NCBI GenBank assembly: GCA_011525385.1
Contig: WTGF01000003.1
Coordinates: 1-57,275, forward strand
Origin: Chloroflexota bacterium
GTDB taxonomy: Bacteria; Chloroflexota; Anaerolineae; Aggregatilineales; Phototrophicaceae
Direction of reading: 5' to 3'
DNA length: 57,275 nucleotides
The position numbers and the translations under genes were made by a program. Below, piece by piece: positions 25,162 to 33,505 of this stretch. The notes below the pieces were generated by a model. That model was not told the origin of the DNA. It saw only the letters and a program-made list of their open reading frames with translations, and did not search any database. Position 1 is the first letter of the stretch, and each line of letters starts with the position of its first letter.

Positions 25162-26826
25162 TTAGCTTGCCCCGATGATCAGATTGCCCAATGGCACGCG
25201 GGCATCGATAAACGGCCTTCCATCCGAGTCCCTGGCCGGCACGCGTTCCTGATCCCGGGTACGATAGAGCCCGGTGAAGACTTGATATATACCGGGCGCG
25301 AGATCGGCCGGGAGCGGCACCTGCCAGGTTTCGCTGTCGGCGAGTCCCCGGTACCAGAGGCGGGTCGGCAAACGCGCGCCAAGTGGTTCTTGATCGTAAA
25401 CGAACCAGGCGCCACTCTCCGCGTGTCCCAAATGCAGATATTGCACGTGGTCTTCGCGGCCATTTTCGCCGCTGCGCCAGGCAAATGGAATAACCAGGTT
25501 TTCGCCGGGTCGCGCGCCTTCGGGCAGCTCCACCGCGCCGAGCGCGAATCCGTTTTCGAACTGGGCGAGAGGCGGGGTCGTCGGCGTCGGCGAACCAGCT
25601 GGCAAGACCAGTTCGTCCAGCAGTACTTGCGCTTCGCCCAGGAGTTTGAGATCGCTGGAGAGCACGCGGTCGTAAACGATTTGCTCATCATTTTTGTGCC
25701 AAAGCGTCAGCACAACCCGCAGCGCGTGGTTAGTCGGCGTCCCTGGCGGGAACCGAATGCGCTTCCACTGTCGATACACCGGAATATGTCCCGGCGCCAG
25801 ATAGAATTCGAGTCGACGATAGGCATGTGTATTGCGGCTGACGAGAGATTCCCCGGTGATCTGGTCCACGAGATGAATGGAGTATCCCAGCCCGTTATAA
25901 TCCCAGCGCTCTGGAGACAAATAGAGCCGGACAGTGAAATTGCTCTTTCTTTTGTCGATGTGGTAGGAATGCAGACCCGTGCCCGACTCGAAGGCGACGG
26001 CTGCAGGTTCCCCTCCCACTTGGCGCGCAATGGGCCAAATGGGCGCTGTCGGAACAACTAAGACGATCCAAAGCGCTGGGATCGTATACAGCGCCCTGAT
26101 TACGCGATTTGAAGGTGGCGACGCATCGGAAAAATGGCCCAGTAACGCGACCAGAGTGAGCCAGATGCCCAAAAACTCAAGGATTTCTTCCAAATCCCAC
26201 ACCGTGTTACGCGGACATTCGTCGATGTAGAGCACACCAAAATCGCCACAGATGCTCCCATACACTTCGACATGGATTGCGCCAGCGGCGCTTATCGCCA
26301 GGCCCCCCAGCAGGCAGGCGTGCCATTTCCAGGATCGTCGCGGCGAGAGCGCAGCCACAACCAGCGTTCCCAAGACAACAGCGGCTCCAACACGGATGTA
26401 GTAATCCCAACCTATACGATATTCATGCAACGTGAAGAATTCATCGTAAGCCAGAAAAAGGAATATCAGACCGATACCAACCAGATAGACGCGATACCAA
26501 ACCGGGCGCTTGCCAGCGAGCCAGGCTGCCAGAAAGGCAACGCCACTCGCCAGAGCCAATTGCGCCGAAGCGAGCGTAGCGGCCACATTCCATTCTCGAT
26601 GGAGATCCCAGAGCCATTGGTAAAAGCTTGAAGATGATTCAATGTATAGCGCATTGAAGATTGTCAGCGCCTGCGCCGTCAGCATGACGCCCGCCAGGCG
26701 CCGGGCCACTGTTGACAACTGAGGCACGAACCAGCGGTAGACGATCAAACCGGCAAGCGCGTAAGAGGTTGGGAAGATGATGCGAGTAAGCGTTTCGACA
26801 GTTACGTAAAGAGGACCACTCTCCAT
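25162..26826 (-). CDS. Array protein 3: membrane module plus two beta domains
   Basis: 554 residues from ATG 26826, chosen because GGGAG lies ten bases ahead and because it restores the 14-residue N-terminus of the paralogues (the frame opens at TTG 26835). Conserved features: L-H-R-E-W-N after segment 2, the full motif Y-D-E-F-F-T-L-H-E at segment 4, and I-C-G-D-F-G ... D-E-C as the outer Cys pair. Beta domain 1 keeps H-L-V-D-Q-I-T-G-E-S; beta domain 2 keeps F-V-Y-D-Q-E-P-L-G and P-T-R-L-W-Y. The 87-bp gap to array gene 4 is among the largest in the array. The role is unknown; exported domains suggest a surface function. Confidence 0.8.
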   Translation of the reverse strand: MESGPLYVTVETLTRIIFPTSYALAGLIVYRWFVPQLSTVARRLAGVMLTAQALTIFNALYIESSSSFYQWLWDLHREWNVAATLASAQLALASGVAFLAAWLAGKRPVWYRVYLVGIGLIFLFLAYDEFFTLHEYRIGWDYYIRVGAAVVLGTLVVAALSPRRSWKWHACLLGGLAISAAGAIHVEVYGSICGDFGVLYIDECPRNTVWDLEEILEFLGIWLTLVALLGHFSDASPPSNRVIRALYTIPALWIVLVVPTAPIWPIARQVGGEPAAVAFESGTGLHSYHIDKRKSNFTVRLYLSPERWDYNGLGYSIHLVDQITGESLVSRNTHAYRRLEFYLAPGHIPVYRQWKRIRFPPGTPTNHALRVVLTLWHKNDEQIVYDRVLSSDLKLLGEAQVLLDELVLPAGSPTPTTPPLAQFENGFALGAVELPEGARPGENLVIPFAWRSGENGREDHVQYLHLGHAESGAWFVYDQEPLGARLPTRLWYRGLADSETWQVPLPADLAPGIYQVFTGLYRTRDQERVPARDSDGRPFIDARVPLGNLIIGAS

Positions 26827-26842
26827 CAGCGCCAAACTCCCT

Positions 26843-28507
26843 TCATCGCTCTACAATCAGCCTTCCCAGTGGCACGCGGGCATCGACAAAACGCGCTCCC
26901 TCAGCGTCGCTGGCCGGCACGCGCTCCCCGTCGCGCGCGCGATAAATGCCGGTGAAAACACTGTATTGCCCGGGCGCAAGATCCGCCGGGAGCGGTACGC
27001 GCCAGGTTTCGCTGTCGGCTAGTCCACTGTACCACAAGCGTGTCGGCAAGCGCGGACCCAAGGGTTGCTGATCATAGACGAACCAGGGACCGGTCTCTTC
27101 GAGACCCAAGTGTAGGAATTGCGCATGGTCTTCGCGGCTCTCAGCCTTGCTGCGCCAGGCGAAGCTTATGCTCAGGGTCTCGCCAGCTTGGGCGCGCTCC
27201 GGCAAATCGGCGGCCTCGAGGACGAATCCGTTGTCAAATTCAGCCAGCAGCGCTGCCCGGGATACTGCGGTCTCGGCGGCGACGACACGTTCGCCCAGCA
27301 CCACTTGCGCGTCATTCACAAGATAATGATCGCTGGCGCGCACCTCAAGGGGCTTGAATTGTCCGCCTTTTTTGCGCCAGAGCGTCAGCACGACCGACAG
27401 CGCGCGGTTGACCGGCGTTTCCGGCGGCAGACGAACTTCCATCCATTGGCCATGGAGGGGGGAATAGTCGGGACCGAAAAACCAGAAGCCATGTTGGCGA
27501 TCTGCCCATTCGTCGAGGCCTGCCACCGATTCGCCGCTGACTTGATCGACCAGGTGAATGGAATAGCCCAAGCCGAGATACTCCCGTTGCCGGGCGGACA
27601 CAAAGAGCCGAACACGTGTAGACTCTCTCAGGTTCTCCAAGGTGTAGCCATGCAGAAGGATGCTGGATTTAAAGTCAACCGAGGCTGGCTTGGCGATTAG
27701 CCGTAATTCCAGGCGGGGGACAAGGGAATTGAGGAATAGCAGAAGAATCCAAAGGGCTGGCAAGACATAGGGAAATGCCTGAACCCGAGCCCGCGGCATC
27801 AATACACCTTCAGAAAAATGGCCAAGCATGGCGACGAGCGCCAGCCAAATACCCAAAAGCTCAAGGGACTCTTCCTGGAAATAAAACTGGAGGCAACCGT
27901 CCAAGCGGAGCGATCCCAGATTGTCGCAAATTGGCGGCAAGGCGTTGAACACCATTGCGCCCAGCGCGCTCATAGCCAAACCAAAAAGGAGGCAGAAATG
28001 CCAAATCCAGGCAGTCCTTGTCGAGCGCCGGGCCACAACCAGAGTAGCGACGACCACCACCAGGCCGAGCGCAATGTAATAGAGCTCCCAAGCCTCGATA
28101 AATTCGTGAAGGGCGAGGTATTCGTCCAAGCCCAGGAAGACAAAGACGCCGCCAGTTGCCGCCAGATAGAAACGGACTATCGCCGGGCTGGCCCGGGCCA
28201 GCCATGCTGTTATCAGCGCGACGCCGCCGACCATTCCCAATTGAGTCGACGCCAGGGTGGCAGGGATATTCCATTCCTCGTGGAAGTCCCATAGCCACTT
28301 GTCAAAAGAAGAAGTTCCGGTTGTCTCCAGTGACAATACAACTACCAGCAACTGCGCTACCAGCATGAGGCTTGCCAAGCGCGCTGAACTCCGCGATAGT
28401 CGAGGGATCAGTTGCCAGAAACTTATGACACAAACCGGTACGTATAGCAGGAAGATGAAGATCCGGATGACTTCGTCGCTGGAAAACATGAATTCAGCGT
28501 TGCCCAT
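26843..28507 (-). CDS. Array protein 2: membrane module plus two beta domains
   Basis: 554 residues with the common architecture. Motifs: L-W-D-F-H-E-E-W-N-I-P-A-T after segment 2; G-L-D-E-Y-L-A-L-H-E at segment 4; I-C-D-N-L-G ... D-G-C as the outer Cys pair; W-H-F-C-L-L in segment 6. Beta domain 2 is more divergent than in units 3-5 in its first strand (E-A-A-D-L-P-E-R-A-Q-A-G-E-T) but identical in style at the end. AGGAG lies three bases before the ATG, closer than ideal. It is separated from unit 3 by 16 bp. Function unknown. Confidence 0.8.
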   Translation of the reverse strand: MGNAEFMFSSDEVIRIFIFLLYVPVCVISFWQLIPRLSRSSARLASLMLVAQLLVVVLSLETTGTSSFDKWLWDFHEEWNIPATLASTQLGMVGGVALITAWLARASPAIVRFYLAATGGVFVFLGLDEYLALHEFIEAWELYYIALGLVVVVATLVVARRSTRTAWIWHFCLLFGLAMSALGAMVFNALPPICDNLGSLRLDGCLQFYFQEESLELLGIWLALVAMLGHFSEGVLMPRARVQAFPYVLPALWILLLFLNSLVPRLELRLIAKPASVDFKSSILLHGYTLENLRESTRVRLFVSARQREYLGLGYSIHLVDQVSGESVAGLDEWADRQHGFWFFGPDYSPLHGQWMEVRLPPETPVNRALSVVLTLWRKKGGQFKPLEVRASDHYLVNDAQVVLGERVVAAETAVSRAALLAEFDNGFVLEAADLPERAQAGETLSISFAWRSKAESREDHAQFLHLGLEETGPWFVYDQQPLGPRLPTRLWYSGLADSETWRVPLPADLAPGQYSVFTGIYRARDGERVPASDAEGARFVDARVPLGRLIVER

Positions 28508-28547
28508 ATGCTCCTAAAGCAGTCCTGCGGCTGTCCGCAGAAATGTA

Positions 28548-30209
28548 TCATTCTATCGTGATGCTGCCTAGCGGCACGCGCGCGTCAAGCCATGGCGTTC
28601 CATCCGCTTGCCTTGCCGGCACACGCTCTTGATCACGCGCGCGATACAGCCCGGTAAAGACGCTGTATTGCCCCGGCGCAAGGTCCCCAGGGAGCATAAC
28701 CTCCCAGGTTTCGCTGTCGGCCAGGCCGGCGTACCACAGACGAGTTGGCAGGCGCCGCCCTAGCGGCTGCTGGTCATAGACGAACCATTCACCCGTCTCT
28801 TCGCGCCCAAAATGCAGAAACTGCACCTGGTCCTCGCCGCCGCTTTCGTCGCTGCCCCAGGAAAAACTGATCTCCAGCGTCTCACCCGCGATGGCGCGTT
28901 CCGGCATACTGACAGCATGGAGAGCGACCCCGCTGTCAAAGGCTGCCAACGGCGGAGGCGGCGGCGCTGGCGAATCGCTGGGCAGGACCAGCTCGCCCAG
29001 GATGACCTGGCTGTCGCCGAGCAGCGGGAGATCGCTCGAGAGCACTTTCTGGCGCGCATATTCATCGCCTCGTCGGCGCCAGAGCGTCAGCACAACCCAA
29101 AGCGCGCGGTTGACCGGAGCCTCCGTCGGGAATTCAATTTCAATCTCCTGAGCGTAAACACGAACAAAATTATCGCCAAACAGTTGAAAATTGCGGTCGC
29201 GTTTCAGCAAATTATCTCGGCTGACGACAGAGCCGCCGCCGGTCTGGTCGACCAGGTGAATCGAATAGCCCAGCCCAATGTCAATCGATCCCCAAGGGTA
29301 ACTGTAAAGTTGCAGGCCTATCGCTTCATCCTTTCTCTCAATGTGGTAGCCGTACAAGTATTCTTCCGACTCGAATCGTACCAATGCGGGTTGAATCCCA
29401 TAACCAAATTTCTGATAGGGGATATTCGGCACGGGGGATGCGCGGGCAAGCAGGAGGATCCAAAGCGCCGGCGCTACATAGAGCGCGAGACGAACACGAG
29501 GCTCTGGCGTCGGCACAATCCGGGAGAACTGACCAAGCAAGGCGATTAGCGCCAGCCAGACACCAAGAACCTCGAAGGATTCTTCGAAATAATCGGGTTC
29601 CAGGCAGCCTCCAGCTGGGCGAAAGATTCCGATAGCGCCGCAGAAATCCGGCGTCACATCAAACAGCAGTCCGCCCAGCGCGACTATTGACAGACCAAGC
29701 AACAGGCATATTTGCCAAATCCATGAGCGGCGTGGCGAGCGGACCGCTACAATTACTGTCGCCGCTGCCATCGCCGCGCCGACTATCATGTAATGCCCGC
29801 GCAGATTTTGAATGGATGTTCTGAAGTCTAAAAACTCATCCAAACCAAGAAACAGAAAAACCAGGCCAAGCCCTAGCAAGTAGAGCCGCTGCCAGGCGGG
29901 TATTGTCCGGGTAAGCCAGGCTGTGAACAGCGCGACGAGGCCGACCAGCGCCAGTTGCGCCGAAGCAAGCGCGCTGGGGATATTCCATTCCCCGTCTAAC
30001 TTCCAAAGCCATTCTTGAAATAGCGACGTTGGCCGGATCGCCAGGGATAACACGATCACTACTACCTGGGCCGCCAACATGCCAATTGTCAATCGCCTGG
30101 ATGTCGGCGAGAGAGATGGGCTCAGCCGTCTGTATACAAGCAGACACAGCGGGACATAGAGCAAAAATATGTAGAGCCAGATCAAGTCTCTGGGTCTAAC
30201 TTCAAACAT
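28548..30209 (-). CDS. Array protein 1: membrane module plus two beta domains
   Basis: 553 residues; first gene of the array in transcription order. Eight membrane segments to about 265, beta domain 1 about 275-415 and beta domain 2 about 425-553. The segment-4 motif is G-L-D-E-F-L-D-F-R, so the H-E part is missing here, and the outer Cys pair has eleven rather than ten residues between (F-C-G-A-I-G ... G-G-C). The C-terminal domain contains F-V-Y-D-Q-Q-P-L-G and P-T-R-L-W-Y-A-G-L-A. No good ribosome binding site is visible. The array promoter should lie in the 100 bp between it and the fused ATPase gene. Confidence 0.8.
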   Translation of the reverse strand: MFEVRPRDLIWLYIFLLYVPLCLLVYRRLSPSLSPTSRRLTIGMLAAQVVVIVLSLAIRPTSLFQEWLWKLDGEWNIPSALASAQLALVGLVALFTAWLTRTIPAWQRLYLLGLGLVFLFLGLDEFLDFRTSIQNLRGHYMIVGAAMAAATVIVAVRSPRRSWIWQICLLLGLSIVALGGLLFDVTPDFCGAIGIFRPAGGCLEPDYFEESFEVLGVWLALIALLGQFSRIVPTPEPRVRLALYVAPALWILLLARASPVPNIPYQKFGYGIQPALVRFESEEYLYGYHIERKDEAIGLQLYSYPWGSIDIGLGYSIHLVDQTGGGSVVSRDNLLKRDRNFQLFGDNFVRVYAQEIEIEFPTEAPVNRALWVVLTLWRRRGDEYARQKVLSSDLPLLGDSQVILGELVLPSDSPAPPPPPLAAFDSGVALHAVSMPERAIAGETLEISFSWGSDESGGEDQVQFLHFGREETGEWFVYDQQPLGRRLPTRLWYAGLADSETWEVMLPGDLAPGQYSVFTGLYRARDQERVPARQADGTPWLDARVPLGSITIE

Positions 30210-30310
30210 AGGGACTCATACGCCTACAGTTGTCAAGCGCGTCTCATTGGATGTGTTTGACCATGCGCTCAAGCAATCTTGGCATACGTGTTGTCCTTGC
30301 GCAACTCAAG

Positions 30311-32488
30311 CTAAGGCAATTGGCGCTTGAGCTTGGGTGAATCTCGATGTTCGCCGTAGAGGTGGCACTGGGCGCCGTGCTCGTTCTCGTCAATGATTTG
30401 CGGTGGACGGACCGTGAGACAGGCTTCCATAGCGTCGGGGCAGCGCTGGGCGAAGGGACAGCCGATAAACTGCTCGGTGGGGCGGGGAATGCCTTCCTGT
30501 ATTCGCAGTGGCGGGTTTTCAATGGTGGGGTCGGGCACGGGCACAGCCGCGATCAGCGCCTTTGTATAGGGATGCTGCGGATTGTTGATAACCTGGTTGC
30601 TCGCGCCGATCTCGACAATCTCACCCAGGTACATGATAGCGATGCGGTCGCAGGTGTATTGCAGCAGCGACAGATCGTGCGAAATATAGACTGTTGCCAA
30701 ACCCAACTCTCGCGCCAGGCGGCGGGTGGTGTTCAAGATGCCGGCGCGCACCGACACATCAAGCATCGACACCGGTTCGTCCGCAACTAAAAAGTCGGGA
30801 TGCAATACGAGGGCCCTCGCCAAGACTACGCGCTGCAACTGGCCGCCCGAAAGTTGATGCGGATACTTGTCGAGGAAGACTTCCGCCGGGCGCAAATTGA
30901 CGCGATCCAGCGTTTCGATCACGCGATCAAGGCGCTTGTTCTCGTCCTTCCATCCGTGAATAATGAGTGGCTCGGTCAGCGAGCGATAGAGCGTGAAACG
31001 CGGATTAAGCGCTTCAAAGGGATTTTGGAACATCAACTGGACACGGCTGCGGAAAGCCAACAAGGAATCATCATCCATCCCGGCCAGGTCGGCGCCGTCA
31101 AAGATGATTTCCCCGTCGCTGGCGTCGATCAGCTTAACCAAAAGTTTGCCCGTGGTCGATTTGCCGCAGCCGGATTCACCGGCCAGCCCCAGGCTCTCTC
31201 CACGTTTTAGCGAGAAGGAGATGTTGTTGACGGCGTAAACCGTCTGCTCTTTATCGCCGCGCAGCAAACCCGCCAACCCGCCCCCGATCTTGAAGCGTTT
31301 GGAAACATCGCGCATTTCGAGCAGGATATCGTCAGCCCCATCATCATCCACTATAACCCTGTTGGGGGCAGCCAGTGGCTGGTCCGGCCTCTCCCCGGCG
31401 TTAGCGTCTGACGGGCGACCCACCGGGTCGCCCCTGCCGGCATGCGCGGGTTGAGGTGTTGGGGTTAAGCCTTGCGCCACCTCCACGCGCTGCCACAGGG
31501 ACGGGTCTTCCGATTGAACGCGCAGGACATCCATCTCGTTGGAGCGCAGGCAAGCGGCGGCGCGGCCGTCGCCGATCGCTTCCAGTTTCGGGTCTATGTC
31601 GTGGCAGGCGTCCTGCACGAAGGGGCAGCGTTCCGCGAAACGGCAGCCGCTTGGCGGCTCACGCAAGTCCGGCGGATAACCTTCAATGGAAACGAGCACA
31701 TCGCGCGGGCGCGCCAGATTCGGGAAGGCTTGTTGCAAGCCAAGACTGTATGGATGGGCGGGCGAGGAAAAGAAGGGTTCGGCAGCGGCTTGTTCGACAA
31801 TGCGCCCGGCGTACATCACCGAAACCGAATCGCAGACTTGCGCCACCACCGAGATATCGTGAGTGATGAGCATGACCGTCAGGTTCAGTTCCTGCTCCAG
31901 TTCGCGCAGCACCTCCAGGATTTGATGCTGGACGATGACGTCAAGCGCGGTGACCGGCTCGTCGGCGATCAATAGGCTGGGCTCCAGCGCCAGCGCCATA
32001 GCGATGACGGCGCGCTGTTTCATGCCGCCGGAGAACTCATGCGGATAATGACTAAGCCGTTCGGTATCCAGGCCGACCAGGTCAAAGAGATCCGCCGCCC
32101 GCTTCAGCGCAGCCTTTTTGCTGTATCCGCCACGCACCCGCAGCAGTTTCGTCAGTTGGCTGCCGACTCGCTGAACCGGGTTAAGCGAGTCCATGGAGGC
32201 TTGCGGAATGGTTGCGATCTCGCGCCAGCGCAACTGGCGCATCTCGGCCGCTGGCAACTGCAGCAGATCCATGCCTTTGAACAAGATCTTGCCACCGGCA
32301 ATCCGACCGTTGCGCGGCAGCACCTGCACAATCGCCTTGAGCAGAGTGGTTTTGCCACAGCCCGATTCACCGATTAAGCCGAGGCGCTGTCCCTCTTCGA
32401 GATCAAGCGAAACGCCGTCAACCGCCTGCACGGTGCCGTCCTGTGTGGCGTAGTTGACGCTCAAATCGCGGATGGAGAGTATCGACAT
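30311..32488 (-). CDS. Fused oligopeptide ABC transporter ATPases (DppD-DppF type)
   Basis: 725 residues carrying two complete ATPase units that are usually separate genes. Unit 1: Walker A G-E-S-G-C-G-K-T-T at 40-48, signature F-S-G-G-M-K-Q-R at 152-159, Walker B L-L-I-A-D-E-P near 172, then the C-rich peptide-transporter extension C-R-F-A-E-R-C-P near 282. Unit 2: Walker A G-E-S-G-C-G-K-S-T at 437-445, L-S-G-G-Q-L-Q-R, L-V-A-D-E-P-V and C-P-F-A-Q-R-C-P. The linker (about 320-385) is low-complexity and includes residues 352-359, encoded by a palindrome of the dispersed-repeat type. It energises peptide import with the permeases upstream. Last gene of the unit. Confidence 0.93.
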   Translation of the reverse strand: MSILSIRDLSVNYATQDGTVQAVDGVSLDLEEGQRLGLIGESGCGKTTLLKAIVQVLPRNGRIAGGKILFKGMDLLQLPAAEMRQLRWREIATIPQASMDSLNPVQRVGSQLTKLLRVRGGYSKKAALKRAADLFDLVGLDTERLSHYPHEFSGGMKQRAVIAMALALEPSLLIADEPVTALDVIVQHQILEVLRELEQELNLTVMLITHDISVVAQVCDSVSVMYAGRIVEQAAAEPFFSSPAHPYSLGLQQAFPNLARPRDVLVSIEGYPPDLREPPSGCRFAERCPFVQDACHDIDPKLEAIGDGRAAACLRSNEMDVLRVQSEDPSLWQRVEVAQGLTPTPQPAHAGRGDPVGRPSDANAGERPDQPLAAPNRVIVDDDGADDILLEMRDVSKRFKIGGGLAGLLRGDKEQTVYAVNNISFSLKRGESLGLAGESGCGKSTTGKLLVKLIDASDGEIIFDGADLAGMDDDSLLAFRSRVQLMFQNPFEALNPRFTLYRSLTEPLIIHGWKDENKRLDRVIETLDRVNLRPAEVFLDKYPHQLSGGQLQRVVLARALVLHPDFLVADEPVSMLDVSVRAGILNTTRRLARELGLATVYISHDLSLLQYTCDRIAIMYLGEIVEIGASNQVINNPQHPYTKALIAAVPVPDPTIENPPLRIQEGIPRPTEQFIGCPFAQRCPDAMEACLTVRPPQIIDENEHGAQCHLYGEHRDSPKLKRQLP
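31413..31433. repeat. Dispersed GGGCGACCC palindrome inside coding sequence
   Basis: GGGCGACCC, ACC spacer, GGGTCGCCC: 9-bp perfect arms, followed by CCTGCC as in other copies. It lies in the region encoding the interdomain linker of the fused ATPase and is read in frame as R-G-D-P-V-G-R-P. Same type as the intergenic copies at 39742, 51999 and 55616. Confidence 0.7.
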
Positions 32489-32509
32489 TGCTGGTTCCTA
32501 AACGTTTGG

Positions 32510-33490
32510 CTACATCCGCCGCAATCGCGGAAACAGAACTTCCTCATAGCCCCGCCCAATAAAGAATCCCGCCATTACGGTCAGCATGATGCAGAGCCCG
32601 GGCGGTACAATCCAGTAAAAGGCCTCGCGCGAAAGCGCCAGGGAGTTGAAGGCGTCCTGCAGCATGTATCCCCAACTGATCGTCTCCGGGTCGCTGAAGC
32701 CCAGGAAGCTTACGCTGGCTTCGGTCAAGATGGCCCAGGCGATGGCGAAGGAGCCATAGAGAAATGACAGAGGCAGAATGCTGGGCGCGATATAAACAAA
32801 AATGATGCGCAGGTCGCTGGCGCCTGATACGCGCGCCGCGCTGACGAAGGCTTGCTCTTTGATGACTAGCACTTGCGAACGGATGACGCGGCCCGTATCG
32901 CGCCACAGCAGCACCGCCATGGCGATGACGACATTCCAGATGCTGGGATCAAAGAAGGCCGAGATTACGATTATGAAAGGGATGAACGGGATGCCAAATG
33001 CCACATCAGCCGCCCGCATCAGAATGGTGTCGATCCAACCGCCGTAATAACCGGCCAGCAAGCCGATAACCGTGCCGATGACCGCTACCGCAGCCGCGGC
33101 GGAAAAGCCGACCAAAAGCGCCGAGCGCGAGCCGTGTATCAATTGCGAAAAGATATCGCGTCCGATATTGGTTGTGCCGAGCAAGAAAGTGTTGGTATAA
33201 CCCTCCGCCTCGTCTTCTCCCGGTTCGGCGAGCCAATAAGGCATCGCGTCCTTGATCCAATCGCCATCGTTGTTCTTGAGCGGATTTAGCGGGTCGTTCG
33301 GGGCAATTTGTGGCGCCAATATCGCCACGATGGCGAAAATCGCGAAGATGAAGAGGCCAAACAGCGCCATCTTGTCGCGCTGAAATACTTCGAGGTTCGT
33401 CTCCCAGAGTTGACGGATAGCGGAGCCCTGCCGGAATCGTGCCGTCGCCTTGCCGGACTGGCCCTCACGCGCCATTGCGTCTTGTTGCAT
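32510..33490 (-). CDS. dppC: Oligopeptide ABC transporter permease (DppC type)
   Basis: 326 residues. A long N-terminal cytoplasmic segment, first membrane helix near 40-62, then a periplasmic insert containing the family motif G-T-T-N-I-G-R-D-I-F-S (near 106; usually GTD..GRD). The EAA-type loop is S-A-A-R-V-S-G-A-S-D near 218, five to six membrane segments in all. GGAGG precedes the ATG. It pairs with the DppB-type permease encoded 15 bp upstream. The gene symbol is by family resemblance; the peptide specificity is unknown. Confidence 0.9.
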   Translation of the reverse strand: MQQDAMAREGQSGKATARFRQGSAIRQLWETNLEVFQRDKMALFGLFIFAIFAIVAILAPQIAPNDPLNPLKNNDGDWIKDAMPYWLAEPGEDEAEGYTNTFLLGTTNIGRDIFSQLIHGSRSALLVGFSAAAAVAVIGTVIGLLAGYYGGWIDTILMRAADVAFGIPFIPFIIVISAFFDPSIWNVVIAMAVLLWRDTGRVIRSQVLVIKEQAFVSAARVSGASDLRIIFVYIAPSILPLSFLYGSFAIAWAILTEASVSFLGFSDPETISWGYMLQDAFNSLALSREAFYWIVPPGLCIMLTVMAGFFIGRGYEEVLFPRLRRM

Positions 33491-33505
33491 GGCTTTTCCT
33501 CCCCG

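Larger units (their letters stand above)
20692..30209 (-). repeat. Tandem array of six membrane modules in five genes
   Basis: Five same-strand paralogous genes with gaps of only 6-90 bp. Each complete unit encodes eight membrane segments followed by two beta-sandwich domains. At DNA level the ends of all five genes are most alike: the 15-mer CCAGGTTTCGCTGTC recurs near 20850, 23499, 25324, 27002 and 28706. The order of transcription is from 30209 towards 20692. The first part of the last gene is a sixth unit that has lost its beta domains. Confidence 0.9.

Noticed and set aside
20692..30209. CRISPR-like or satellite repeat
   Set aside because: The repeated 15-mers are the conserved ends of paralogous coding genes spaced 1.6-2.7 kb apart.
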